DNA of 64,000 bases from VAXT01 sp963774625 (GTDB lineage Bacteria; Actinomycetota; Thermoleophilia; Gaiellales; Gaiellaceae), in the NCBI GenBank assembly GCA_963774625.1, contig CAVZFQ010000001.1, positions 74,129-138,128 of the forward strand, written 5' to 3'. Shown one piece after another: positions 8,942-17,262 of the stretch. The translations under genes were made by a program, and so were the position numbers. The notes under the pieces are model-generated. The model did not search any database. It was not told where the DNA came from and saw only the letters and a program-made list of their open reading frames with translations. Position 1 is the stretch's first letter, and the number at the start of each line of letters is the position of its first letter.

Positions 8942-10355
8942 ATCCCGCAGCGCGGTCTTGGCGGCGGCGTACCCACACATCCCGTGCACGCCTCCGCCAG
9001 GCGGCGTCGCCGAGGAGCAGAGGTAGACCCCCTTCAAGGGCGTGCGGTACGGGACCGGCTTGCGCACCGGCCGGAAGAAGAGCTGCGCGAGGTCCGGGGC
9101 GCCGCCGTTGATGTCGCCGCCGACGAGGTTGCGGTTCCCGGCCTCGAAGTCGGCCGGGCTCTTGACGGAGCGGGCGAGCACGAGCTCGCCGAACCCGGGC
9201 GCGAAACGCTCGACCTGGGCCTCGATGCGACGCCGTCATGTCCTGCGTCGAACCGTTCGGCACGTGGCAGTACGCCCAGGCCGTGTGCTTACCGGCAGGC
9301 GCGCGCGTGTCGTCGAAGAGCGACTGCTGCACGAGCAGGACGAACGGCCGCTCCGCGTGCCGCCCGTTCCACGGCCCCGACTCGGACGCGGCGATCTCCT
9401 CGAGTGTGCCGCCGAGGTGGACCGTGGCCGCGCGCCCGCACTCCTCGGCGCGCCAGGGAATCGGCCCGTCGAGGGCCCAATCGAGCTTGAACGCGCCCGG
9501 GCCGTGCCGGTAGCGCTCGAGCGCTCGGGCGTAACGGGCAGGGACCCGTCCGGCCGCCATGTGCAGAAGATCGCGCGGCATGACATCGGCGAGGACGACG
9601 TCGGCCTCGGGCAGCTCGTCGACGGGGCTCGAAGTGCGTACCTCGCCGCCGAGCTCCCTGATGCGCGCCACGAGACCGTCGGCAATTCGCTGCGAGCCAC
9701 CACGCGGGAAGCCCCACCCGTAGACGTGGGCGAGCACCATCAGCGCGTACCCGAACCCGCCGCCCGGTCTCTTCTCGAGCGGGAGCATCGAATGGGCGGC
9801 GGTCCCGGCGAAGAGCGCCTGCCCCTGCGGTGTCGAGAACGTCCTCTCCGCGGCTGACCGTGCCGGAGCGAGCGCCAGGCGCGCGCTGTACGCGGCGTTG
9901 CGTGGCCCGAGCGCCCGCAGCATCGCCAACACGCAACGAGGCGGCGGCGGATAGGGCCCGACGAGAACCGGCTCGACCGCGTCCCAGTGCTCGACGACCG
10001 GCTCGAAGAGTCGACGGTAGGCCCGCTCGTCCGCGCCGAGGCCGCGAGCGGTCTCCCCCACGTCGCGGTGGAGCACGACCGCAGTGCCGTCGTCCAACGG
10101 GTGCGCGGCCTGCAGAGGGGGCTCGACCCAATCGAGCTGAAGGTCGACCTCGCGGAAGAACGGCGATCGGGCAAGTGGATGGATCGCCGAGCAGAGGTCG
10201 TGCACGAACCCGGGCAACGTCAGCTCCGCGGACCGTGTGCCGCCGCCGAGCGTCGCCTGCTCTTCGTGCACCACGACGTCGAAACCCGCCTGGGCGAGCG
10301 TGACGGCTCCGGCCAGCCCGTTCGGCCCCGATCCGATGACGACTGCGGTCGGCAT
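8930..10355 (-). CDS. FAD-dependent dehydrogenase, phytoene-desaturase-like (one frameshift)
   Basis: Flavoprotein oxidoreductase of the phytoene desaturase/NAD(P)-binding amine oxidase type, about 475 codons. The Rossmann dinucleotide motif VVIGSGPNGLAGA is at the N-terminus and the C-terminal FAD-contact region reads GVYLCSSATPPGGGVHGMCG. At about 9230 an extra base breaks the frame after NGSTQDMT; the correct continuation RIEAQVERFAPGFGEL runs in the next frame. The total length is 3n+1, consistent with a one-base insertion. MPTAVV at 10355 is the natural start. The substrate is unknown; no carotenoid genes are nearby. Confidence 0.8.
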
Positions 10356-10384
10356 ATCCGAAACTATGTGCCATCCTGGCGGTC

Positions 10385-10867
10385 GTGCAGGCACGCCTCG
10401 GTCTGGCCGCCCTCGTGATCACGCTGTTCGCGGCAGGGTGCGGCGGCGACAGCGGCGGTTCCCCCGAGAGCGAGGACTTCATCGTCGAGCTCGAGCTTCC
10501 GCTCTCGTCGTACCTGGACGAGCCCGAGGTCTACGGGCAGGCCGGCCTCAGTCCGAACGGGCGCAACGGGACGCGGGTCGTGATCCGGCTGGACGAGCCG
10601 CACAAGTCGACGATGGAGGCCGAGATCCGCCGCGGCGGGTGCACCAGCTTTCGGACCGTCGCGCCCGACTACGAGCTGGGCACCGTGAAGGACGGCGCGC
10701 TCACCACCGACGTGGACGTGCCGACACGCGACATCCGCATGGGCTACGCGCTGGTCGTTCGCGAGCCGCGGAAGAACGATGAAGCGAGAAGCCGTCGCGA
10801 ACGCCGTGAGGGCACGTTCGACAAGGGCACGTGCGGCGACCTCTCGAGCGCGGAGCCGGTCGACTGA
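10385..10867 (+). CDS. putative lipoprotein
   Basis: A 160-residue protein with the N-terminus MQARLGLAALVITLFAAGC, a lipoprotein signal peptide with lipobox FAAGC, followed by a Gly/Ser-rich linker. The mature part is a small predicted beta-rich domain of unknown family with two further Cys. GTG 10385 starts 29 bases from the divergent oxidoreductase start. The last 167 bases overlap the 3' end of the convergent acyl-CoA dehydrogenase, which is unusual and may reflect a lost stop codon on the other strand. Confidence 0.6.
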   Translation: MQARLGLAALVITLFAAGCGGDSGGSPESEDFIVELELPLSSYLDEPEVYGQAGLSPNGRNGTRVVIRLDEPHKSTMEAEIRRGGCTSFRTVAPDYELGTVKDGALTTDVDVPTRDIRMGYALVVREPRKNDEARSRRERREGTFDKGTCGDLSSAEPVD

Positions 10868-12050
10868 TCAGCTCGACGCCGGCGAGCAGGAAGGCGCGGT
10901 TCTCCTTCAGCATCTCGCGGGCGATGACGAGCCGCTGGATCTGGTTCGTGCCTTCGTAGATCTGCGTGATCTTGGCGTCGCGCATCATGCGCTCGACGGG
11001 GTACTCCTGCATGTAGCCGTAGCCGCCGAGGATCTGGACGGCATCGGTCGTGACCTCCATCGCCACGTCGGTGCAGTAGAGCTTGGCCATCGCCGAGATC
11101 TTCGTCAGCTCGTCCTCGGGGGCTCCTTCGTCGATCATCATCCCGACCTTGTAGAGCAACCCGCGCGCCGCCTCGCACTTCGTCTCCATGTCGGCGAGCG
11201 TGGCCGAGATCAACTGGTGCTGGGCGATCGGCTTGCCCATCGTCTCGCGGCTCTTCGCGTACTCGAGCGCGTAGTCGGTCGCGCCCTGGGCGAGACCGAG
11301 CCCTTGCGCGCCGATGCCCGGGCGCGACCGGTCGAGAATGCGCATCGCGACCTTGAAGCCTTCGCCTTCCTCGCCGAGCAGATTGCCTGCCGGAATGCGC
11401 AGGTCGTTGAAGAAGAGCTCACCCGTCGTCGAGCCCTTGATGCCCATCTTGGGCTCGATGCGGCCGACCTCGAACCCCGGCGAGTCGGCCTCGACGATGA
11501 AAGCCGAGATCCCGGAGTGGTCGGCTTCCGGGTCGGTCTTCGCGAACACGGTGTAGACGTGCGCGACGCCCGCGTTCGTGATGAAGCGCTTGCCGCCGTT
11601 CAGGACGTACTCGTCGCCGTCGAGCCGCGCCTCGCTGCGCATGGCGGCCGAGTCCGAGCCGGATCCGGGCTCGCTCAGCGCGTAGGCCGCGAGCCATTCG
11701 CCGCTCGCCAGGCGCGGGAGAAAGCGCTGCTTCTGCTCGTCCGTGCCCGCGAGCTTGATGCCGAGGGAGCCGAGCTCCTGCACGGCCAGGATCAGGCCCG
11801 TCGTCGCGCAGACCTTGGAGAGCTCCTCGATCGCGACCAGCACCATGAGCGCTCCCGTCCCAGTGCCGCCGTACGCCTCGTCGTAGGGCAGGCCGAAGAG
11901 CTCGTGCTCGCGGAAGAGCTCGACCATGTCCCAGGGGAACTCGCCCTTCTTGTCGATCTCCGCCGCGCGCGGGGCGACCCGCTCGCGGGCGAGGTCGCGC
12001 ACGAGGTCGCGGATCTCGCGCTGCTCGTCGGTCAGTGGGTCGTACGGCAC
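10701..12050 (-). CDS. acyl-CoA dehydrogenase
   Basis: FAD enzyme that oxidises acyl-CoA to trans-2-enoyl-CoA. Family signatures: AYALSEPGSGSDSAAM (substrate/flavin loop), FITNAGVAHVYTVFAKT, ALEYAKSRETMGKPIAQHQ, QILGGYGYMQEYPVERMMRDAKI and the terminal YEGTNQIQRLVIARE, with the catalytic Glu in YEGTNQ. GTG 12050 gives the usual start VPYDPLTDEQREIRDLV. Family members normally end about ten residues after QRLVIARE. Here the frame stays open for about 60 more residues of low-complexity Arg/Cys-rich sequence antisense to the lipoprotein, so the true stop may be near 10860. Confidence 0.88.
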   Translation of the reverse strand: MPYDPLTDEQREIRDLVRDLARERVAPRAAEIDKKGEFPWDMVELFREHELFGLPYDEAYGGTGTGALMVLVAIEELSKVCATTGLILAVQELGSLGIKLAGTDEQKQRFLPRLASGEWLAAYALSEPGSGSDSAAMRSEARLDGDEYVLNGGKRFITNAGVAHVYTVFAKTDPEADHSGISAFIVEADSPGFEVGRIEPKMGIKGSTTGELFFNDLRIPAGNLLGEEGEGFKVAMRILDRSRPGIGAQGLGLAQGATDYALEYAKSRETMGKPIAQHQLISATLADMETKCEAARGLLYKVGMMIDEGAPEDELTKISAMAKLYCTDVAMEVTTDAVQILGGYGYMQEYPVERMMRDAKITQIYEGTNQIQRLVIAREMLKENRAFLLAGVELISRPAPRSRGRRTCPCRTCPHGVRDGFSLHRSSAARERPARSPCGCRVSARPRRW

Positions 12051-12060
12051 GGCGGAAAGT

Positions 12061-12231
12061 CTATGGCCGAGACAGCAGTTCGAGCATCCGGTCGATCGAG
12101 GCGAGCATCTCGCGGGCTCCCTGCGCAGCACGAGGCTCGTCGAAGATATCGGCGAGCTCTTCGGCGACCTTGCGCAGCGCCGTCAGACGGCCGAGCAGCT
12201 CCGCATGGTCGGCCGGCAACAGTTGGATCAT
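12061..12231 (-). CDS. small helical protein, unknown function
   Basis: A 56-residue protein starting MIQLLPADHAELLGRL. It is strongly amphipathic and helical, with Leu and Glu/Arg spacing that suggests a coiled coil or helical hairpin. Its ATG overlaps the TGA of the VOC gene (ATGA), so it is probably translationally coupled to it and belongs to the FAD-Rieske/VOC operon. The function is unknown. Confidence 0.55.
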   Translation of the reverse strand: MIQLLPADHAELLGRLTALRKVAEELADIFDEPRAAQGAREMLASIDRMLELLSRP

Positions 12232-12593
12232 TCCGGCTTGTGGCATACCGCCTCGAAATTGTTGCCGTCGGGGTCGAGCACATAGGCCCCGTAGTAGTGC
12301 TGGTGGTAGATGGGGCGAGGTCCCGGAGGCCCGTTGTCCTGCCCGCCGGCGGCGATCGCAGCCTCGTAGAAGGCGTCGACAGTCGCGCGGTCCGCTGCGG
12401 CAATGGCCACGTGGATGGGCGCACCAGGCTCTCCACGCTCGTCGAGCCAGAAATCGGGCTTCTGCTCGGCGCCGAAGCCGCACACGCCCGGATACTCGGC
12501 GAGCAAGGAGTACCCGAGGGGTTCGAGGGCCCGCTCGTAGAACGTCTTGCTCGCCGCCAGATCGCGGACGGGGATCCCAAGGTGGTCGATCAC
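12228..12593 (-). CDS. VOC/glyoxalase-bleomycin resistance superfamily protein
   Basis: A 121-residue single VOC domain: MIDHLGIPVRDLAASKTFYE at the N-terminus and YYGAYVLDPDGNNFEAVCHK at the C-terminus form the paired beta-alpha-beta-beta-beta units of this fold. His4, His73-type and the terminal Glu are candidate metal ligands. Members include glyoxalases, dioxygenases and antibiotic-binding proteins, so the substrate cannot be assigned. GTG 12593 overlaps the stop of the upstream FAD-Rieske gene (GTGA) and its stop overlaps the next ATG, so the three genes form one operon. Confidence 0.82.
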   Translation of the reverse strand: MIDHLGIPVRDLAASKTFYERALEPLGYSLLAEYPGVCGFGAEQKPDFWLDERGEPGAPIHVAIAAADRATVDAFYEAAIAAGGQDNGPPGPRPIYHQHYYGAYVLDPDGNNFEAVCHKPE

Positions 12594-14095
12594 TGCAGCT
12601 CCAATCGTTTGAGGGGCTTCACCGTCGGGCCCTGGATCACTTCGCCCTCACCGGAGTAGCGCGACCCGTGACACGGACAGTCCCAGCTCTGCTCGGCCGG
12701 ATTCCAGATGACATGGCAGTAGCGATGCTGGCAAACGGGCGACAGGACGTGCAGCGCGCCCGATTCGTCGCGGTAGACAGCGCGCTTGCGAACGCCCTTG
12801 CGGACGATGGCGCCGTCGCCCGGCCCGAGCGACTCGACGTCGGCGTCGTCGGAGCGCAGCCGGTCGGCGACGAAGTGGTACGCCACGGCCTTGTTCCCGG
12901 CCACGAAGCGCTTGAGTGAGGCCTTCGGCTTGATCCGCTTGGAGTCGTACAGGTCAGCCCATGGATTCTCCCGGCCCAGGATGCGGTCGCTGAGCAGCAT
13001 CGCGGCCAGCGTGCCGCCGGTCATGCCCCACTTGCTGAAGCCGGTCGCTGTGAAGACGTGCGGCGAGGTGCGCCGCAACTGCCCGATGTACGGGACGCGA
13101 TCGACCGACATGTAGTCCTGGGTCGACCACCGGTACTCGACCGGCCCGGCCTGCGGCCAGTGCTGGCCGAGATACTCCTCGAGCGTTCGGTAGCGGCGAG
13201 TCGTGTCGTCCTCGTCGCCGAGCTTGTGGCCCTCGCCGCCGACCTGGACGAGGATGCGCTCACCGTCGCGGATCGTGCGCACGGAACGAGTCGGGACTCC
13301 CGAGTTGATGAACATGCCGTCGGGCGCCGCCGACGCGTCGATCGGAGCCGCTACGGCATAGCTCCGGTGCGGATGGGCCCTCGTGAAGAAGAGGCCGCTG
13401 TCCTCGAACGGCAGGTGGGTGGCCAAGATCACGTCCTTCGCGCGCACGGAGCCGCCCTTCGTCCTGACAGTCGTGCCTTTGACGTCCTCGGCGGTCGTCT
13501 GCTCGAACACGTGACTGCCATCGCCGGGGATCGTCTCGGCCATGGCGAGCAGGTATTTCCGCGGGTGGAACTGCGCCTGGTTCTCGAGCCGCACCGCGCC
13601 GGCGACGTCGAACGGCAACGAGGTCTCGGACGTGAAGGAGACGTCGAGACCTGCACGCTTGGCGGCATCGACCTCCTTCTTCAGCTGCGCGAGCTCGTCC
13701 TGCGACTCGGCGAAGACGTAATTGGCCTTGCGTTCGAAGTCGCAGTCGATGCCGTCCTCCTCCACGAACTGCGCCACCCGCGCGAGTGCTGCCTCGTTCG
13801 ACTCCGCGTAGATGCGGGCACCGGCGGCGCCGAAGGTGTCTTCGAGGTCGCCGTAGATCGCGCCGTGGCCCGAGGTGACCTTTGCGGTCGTGTAGCCGGT
13901 CGCTCCGTGGACGATGCGCTTCGACTCGACGACGGCAACCGTTTTGCCTTCGCGCTTCAGCAGCGTGGCTGCCGTGAGACCCGCGATTCCGGCGCCGATC
14001 ACGCACACGTCGACGTCGATGTCACCTTCGAGCGCCGGGTAGGCCGTCTCCGGTGTCGTTAGCACCCAAAAGGACGGGTTCGGCAGCGCGCCCAC
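12590..14095 (-). CDS. FAD-dependent oxidoreductase with C-terminal Rieske domain
   Basis: A 501-residue two-domain flavoprotein. The N-terminal DAO-type FAD domain has the motif VCVIGAGIAGLTAA at about 30-44. The C-terminal 60 residues form a Rieske [2Fe-2S] domain with CQHRYCH and CPCHGSRY providing the Cys-His ligand pairs. Proteins of this YhfW-like architecture are predicted electron-transfer oxidases of unknown substrate. GTG 14095 gives MGALPNPSFWVLTTPET. It is the first gene of the operon with the VOC and 56-residue proteins and is divergent from the amidohydrolase gene 26 bases away. Confidence 0.85.
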   Translation of the reverse strand: MGALPNPSFWVLTTPETAYPALEGDIDVDVCVIGAGIAGLTAATLLKREGKTVAVVESKRIVHGATGYTTAKVTSGHGAIYGDLEDTFGAAGARIYAESNEAALARVAQFVEEDGIDCDFERKANYVFAESQDELAQLKKEVDAAKRAGLDVSFTSETSLPFDVAGAVRLENQAQFHPRKYLLAMAETIPGDGSHVFEQTTAEDVKGTTVRTKGGSVRAKDVILATHLPFEDSGLFFTRAHPHRSYAVAAPIDASAAPDGMFINSGVPTRSVRTIRDGERILVQVGGEGHKLGDEDDTTRRYRTLEEYLGQHWPQAGPVEYRWSTQDYMSVDRVPYIGQLRRTSPHVFTATGFSKWGMTGGTLAAMLLSDRILGRENPWADLYDSKRIKPKASLKRFVAGNKAVAYHFVADRLRSDDADVESLGPGDGAIVRKGVRKRAVYRDESGALHVLSPVCQHRYCHVIWNPAEQSWDCPCHGSRYSGEGEVIQGPTVKPLKRLELQ

Positions 14096-14121
14096 GGAGC
14101 CGGAAACCTACAGTCCCGGCT

Positions 14122-15657
14122 GTGATCCTGGACAACGGCGTCATCCACACTCTCGACCCGTCCATGCCGACCGCGCGGGCCCTGGCGATCGCGGGCGAGC
14201 GCGTGGCTGGAGGCGTCGGCACGCACGAGACGGCACTGGCCAGCCCGGAGCGCGTCGACCTCGGCGGACGCTGCGTGGTGCCGGGCTTCAACGACGCGCA
14301 CGTGCACTTCCCGACTTGGGCGGCCGCTCAGCGCGAGGTGCGGCTCGAAGGCACGGCGTCGCTGGAGGAAGCCGTGGCCCGGGTCGGCGAAGCGGTCGGG
14401 GCCGTCGAGCGTGGCCGCTGGCTGCGGGGCCGCGGCTGGCGCAGCGGTGACTGGGCGCCACCTGTGGAGCCGACTCGTGAGGCGCTCGACGCGGTCACGG
14501 GAGACACGCCGACTGCGCTCATGGCGCGCGACTACCACTCGTTGTGGCTCAACTCGGCCGCCCTGGCGCTGGCGGACGGCGACTTGCAGTCCGACGGCGG
14601 CGTCGTCGAGGTGGACGAGCGCGGCGAGCCCACGGGCGTTCTCCGCGAGGAATCGGCCTGGACCTTCCGCGACCGGTACCTCCGGCCTACGGACGACGAG
14701 TTCCTCGAGGCCATGCGCGACGGGCTGAAGCTCGCAGCGGCGCGAGGGGTCACGGCCGTCCACGACAAGGACGGCTGGCTCGGGGCGCCACGGCTCTGGC
14801 AGCGTCTTTTGGACGACGGGTTGCTCACGTTGCGGGTCTGGCAGTCGCTTCCGGCCGAGCACCTCGAGCGGATCGATGAGCTCGCCCTGCCCGCAGGCAT
14901 CGGCGGCGATCTACTGCGCATCGGCTACCTGAAGGTCTTCATGGACGGCACGCTCGGATCGCAGACGGCGCGTCTGCTGGACGGGTCAGGGGTCGAGATC
15001 ACGAGCCACGACGAGCTGGCGGAGATCGTGCGCCGCGGGGCCCGATTGGGGTGGCCGGTCGCCGTGCACGCGATCGGTGACGCCGCGAACCGAGACGCCC
15101 TCGATGCCTTCGAGGAGACGCGTGAGGAGTGGCGAGGGCTGAGGCCGCGGATCGAGCACGCACAGCTGTTGGCCGCAGAGGACGTGCCTCGCTTCGCCGA
15201 GCTCGGCGTCGCCGCCTCTGTCCAGTTCAGCCACGCGCCCTCGGACCGCGACATCGCCGACCGGCTCTGGGCCGGCATGACCCATCGCGCCTACGTCTAC
15301 CGCTCGCTGCTCGACTCGGGTGCGCTGCTCGCCAACGGGTCAGACGCGCCGATCGAGGAGCTCGACCCGCTGGCCGGAATGCGCGCAGGAGTACTGCGGA
15401 CGCTCGACGAGCGCGAAGCTTGGCACCCCGAGCAGGCCGTCACGATTCAGCAGGCGATCGAAGCCACCACGATCAACCCGGCGTGGCTGGCTGGAGACGA
15501 GCGCCGCCGCGGCAAGCTCGTGCCCGGCTACCTGGCCGACCTGGTCGTCCTCGACCGCGACCTCCTCAGCTGCCCACCTGAGGAGCTCCCGGAAGTCCAG
15601 GTCGTAGCGACGATGCTGGGCGGCCGCTGGGTCCACAACCCGCCCCCTTGGGACTAG
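14122..15657 (+). CDS. amidohydrolase family protein (YtcJ-like, amidohydrolase_3)
   Basis: Metal-dependent hydrolase of about 511 residues. GFNDAHVHF near residue 57 is the HxH metal motif. AVHAIGDAANRDALDAF and the late ANGSDAPIEELDPL supply the later His and Asp ligands, and GKLVPGYLADLVVLDRDLL is the typical C-terminal strand. Family members cleave amide, ester or formyl bonds in varied small molecules; the substrate is unknown. GTG 14122 gives VILDNGVIHTLDPS, the normal N-terminus. TACAGT (14109-14114) lies 7 bases upstream, suggesting a leaderless transcript. An ATG at 14053 would add 23 atypical residues. Confidence 0.85.
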   Translation: MILDNGVIHTLDPSMPTARALAIAGERVAGGVGTHETALASPERVDLGGRCVVPGFNDAHVHFPTWAAAQREVRLEGTASLEEAVARVGEAVGAVERGRWLRGRGWRSGDWAPPVEPTREALDAVTGDTPTALMARDYHSLWLNSAALALADGDLQSDGGVVEVDERGEPTGVLREESAWTFRDRYLRPTDDEFLEAMRDGLKLAAARGVTAVHDKDGWLGAPRLWQRLLDDGLLTLRVWQSLPAEHLERIDELALPAGIGGDLLRIGYLKVFMDGTLGSQTARLLDGSGVEITSHDELAEIVRRGARLGWPVAVHAIGDAANRDALDAFEETREEWRGLRPRIEHAQLLAAEDVPRFAELGVAASVQFSHAPSDRDIADRLWAGMTHRAYVYRSLLDSGALLANGSDAPIEELDPLAGMRAGVLRTLDEREAWHPEQAVTIQQAIEATTINPAWLAGDERRRGKLVPGYLADLVVLDRDLLSCPPEELPEVQVVATMLGGRWVHNPPPWD

Positions 15658-15681
15658 TCCGGTGCCAGGCACCGGCCATGG
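15658..15681. repeat. GGTGCC-type palindromic element, copy 1
   Basis: CCGGTGCC-A-GGCACCGG, a perfect inverted repeat with a one-base centre, followed by CCATGG. It lies just after the amidohydrolase stop codon and could also act as a hairpin terminator, although no T-run follows it. Confidence 0.65.
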
Positions 15682-15758
15682 CGTTTCCGCCGCGTATTCG
15701 TCCCGAACGCGACGTCGATCGCCTTGTTCAAGCCACTGGACGTGACTAGTCGCGACCC

Positions 15759-15784
15759 GTCCGGTGCCAGGCACCGGACATGTG
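15759..15784. repeat. GGTGCC-type palindromic element, copy 2
   Basis: GTCCGGTGCC-A-GGCACCGGAC, a perfect 10-base inverted repeat with a one-base centre, followed by ATGTG. Both copies are preceded by GACTAGTC within about 15 bases, so the pair looks like a duplicated REP doublet occupying most of the 168-base gap between 15658 and 15825. Confidence 0.7.
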
Positions 15785-15825
15785 CCAAAGCGCTTCGCTC
15801 GGTGGAAATCTGATGGAGCGGTGGT

Positions 15826-17241
15826 CTAGCGCAGCTTCAGGAAGGGCACGAAGCTGCTGAGCTCGACGACCCCGATTTTCGGCAGCTCGTCGCGGCGACA
15901 GACAGCGGTGGCGAGCGCCTCGGCCTCATAGCGCAGCGTCCTGGCGCGCGACATTCTCCTCGCGCGAAGCTGGTCGCTGACGATGACGCGCGCAGCCGCC
16001 AGCGACAGGCCACGCCGCGAAAGCGCACGGCGGTAGGCCCGCTTCGACCCTCTGAAGCGCCCCGCGACGATTCTTCGCTCCGCACGAAGGATCTCGCGCC
16101 CTCGAACTCGCGCCCGCCGCCGCGCCAGCCGGGTGAGCAGCGCCGTGGCAGCCGTTCCGCGAGACCATGTGATCCGTGCGGTTCGAGCGAGCGCCGCGCT
16201 CGTGATCGCGGTCCCGGAGAACCCGCAGTGCACTCCCGGCGCAAGCAGCAGTTGCCCTTCGTCGCGGGACGAGTTGAACACTCCGCCCGAGACGCTCGGC
16301 GCATCGCACAGCGCCGGATCGCGTGTCCACAGGTATGCGCAGGCGGCCAGCGGCTTGTCGGGATCGGCTCCGCCGGGTGTGAACGCCGCCCAGCCCCAGG
16401 ACCAGATCGAGCCAATTCGTTCCTCCTCCGCAACTTGCTCGGCCGCGAGGGCGTTCCACTTCACGTAGTCGAGCCAGGCCGGAAGAGGCTGGAGCCCCTC
16501 ACGGCCGAGCATCCCCGGCGCTGAATGGAAGCCGAGCGCGAGCCCGAGCCGCTCACGGGGGACGCCGATGTCTGCAAACCGCCGGATCACGCCGCGCATG
16601 TTCAGCCGCACCCGCCGGTTTCCGATCAATACGCCGAGGGCGTGCACCTGAGCCGCGTGGTAGTACGCCTCGTAGACGATGTCCGCGGACGCGGTGAGTG
16701 TCCGCCACCATTCCCCGGCCTCGCCGGCGACCGCGGGCCGACCGTGAACGAAGAGGAAGGGACGAGCTCCGCGTGCGGCGAGCGCCTCCACGAGTGCAAG
16801 CACGTTGGCCCGGTACTGCGCATTGGTCGACGACCACGGCGTCCGCAGATTGGCGCCCCACAGCTCTTCGAGCCCGATCAAAGGCGTCGCGCACGCCGAC
16901 GAGGCGGCCGCGCGATCGAAGAGCGCGTTCGCCTGGCCTTCGATCGAGAACGGGTCTGCCGGCGCCAGCGGCCGACCGACGATGTTGCGAATGTTCATCT
17001 GCCAGTACACGGTCCGCGCGCCCCGCTCCCGCAGCGCCTGCGGCGTAGCGGTGCCGCTCGTCGCCGCGATTACGCCCGGCTTGCCGAAGAGCTCGTTGCG
17101 GAAGGGGACCGACCCCTCCGCGTAGTCGATCCAGAGCGGCTTGGAGTCGGGCAGCCCGCAAGGCGCAGCCGCTGCCGGTGCGGCAGACCAGGCGATCGCC
17201 AAGACGGCGCCGAGCGCGACGAGTACTGCTTTGGGCCGCAT
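15826..17241 (-). CDS. secreted protein, unknown function
   Basis: A 471-residue protein with a classic signal peptide (MRPKAVLVALGAVLAIAWS, cleavage after APAAAA). The mature part has GVIAATSGTATPQALRERGA, YWQMNIRNIVGRPL, LVEALAARGARPFLFVHGRP and IGSIWSWGWAAFTPGG, a pattern of alternating strands and helices suggestive of a TIM-barrel glycoside-hydrolase-like fold. The C-terminal 120 residues are strongly basic (many Arg). No catalytic pair can be assigned with confidence. The family appears lineage-restricted; this is inference. Confidence 0.65.
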   Translation of the reverse strand: MRPKAVLVALGAVLAIAWSAAPAAAAPCGLPDSKPLWIDYAEGSVPFRNELFGKPGVIAATSGTATPQALRERGARTVYWQMNIRNIVGRPLAPADPFSIEGQANALFDRAAASSACATPLIGLEELWGANLRTPWSSTNAQYRANVLALVEALAARGARPFLFVHGRPAVAGEAGEWWRTLTASADIVYEAYYHAAQVHALGVLIGNRRVRLNMRGVIRRFADIGVPRERLGLALGFHSAPGMLGREGLQPLPAWLDYVKWNALAAEQVAEEERIGSIWSWGWAAFTPGGADPDKPLAACAYLWTRDPALCDAPSVSGGVFNSSRDEGQLLLAPGVHCGFSGTAITSAALARTARITWSRGTAATALLTRLARRRARVRGREILRAERRIVAGRFRGSKRAYRRALSRRGLSLAAARVIVSDQLRARRMSRARTLRYEAEALATAVCRRDELPKIGVVELSSFVPFLKLR

Positions 17242-17262
17242 CCCCTGGCTTTTAACAACGGC

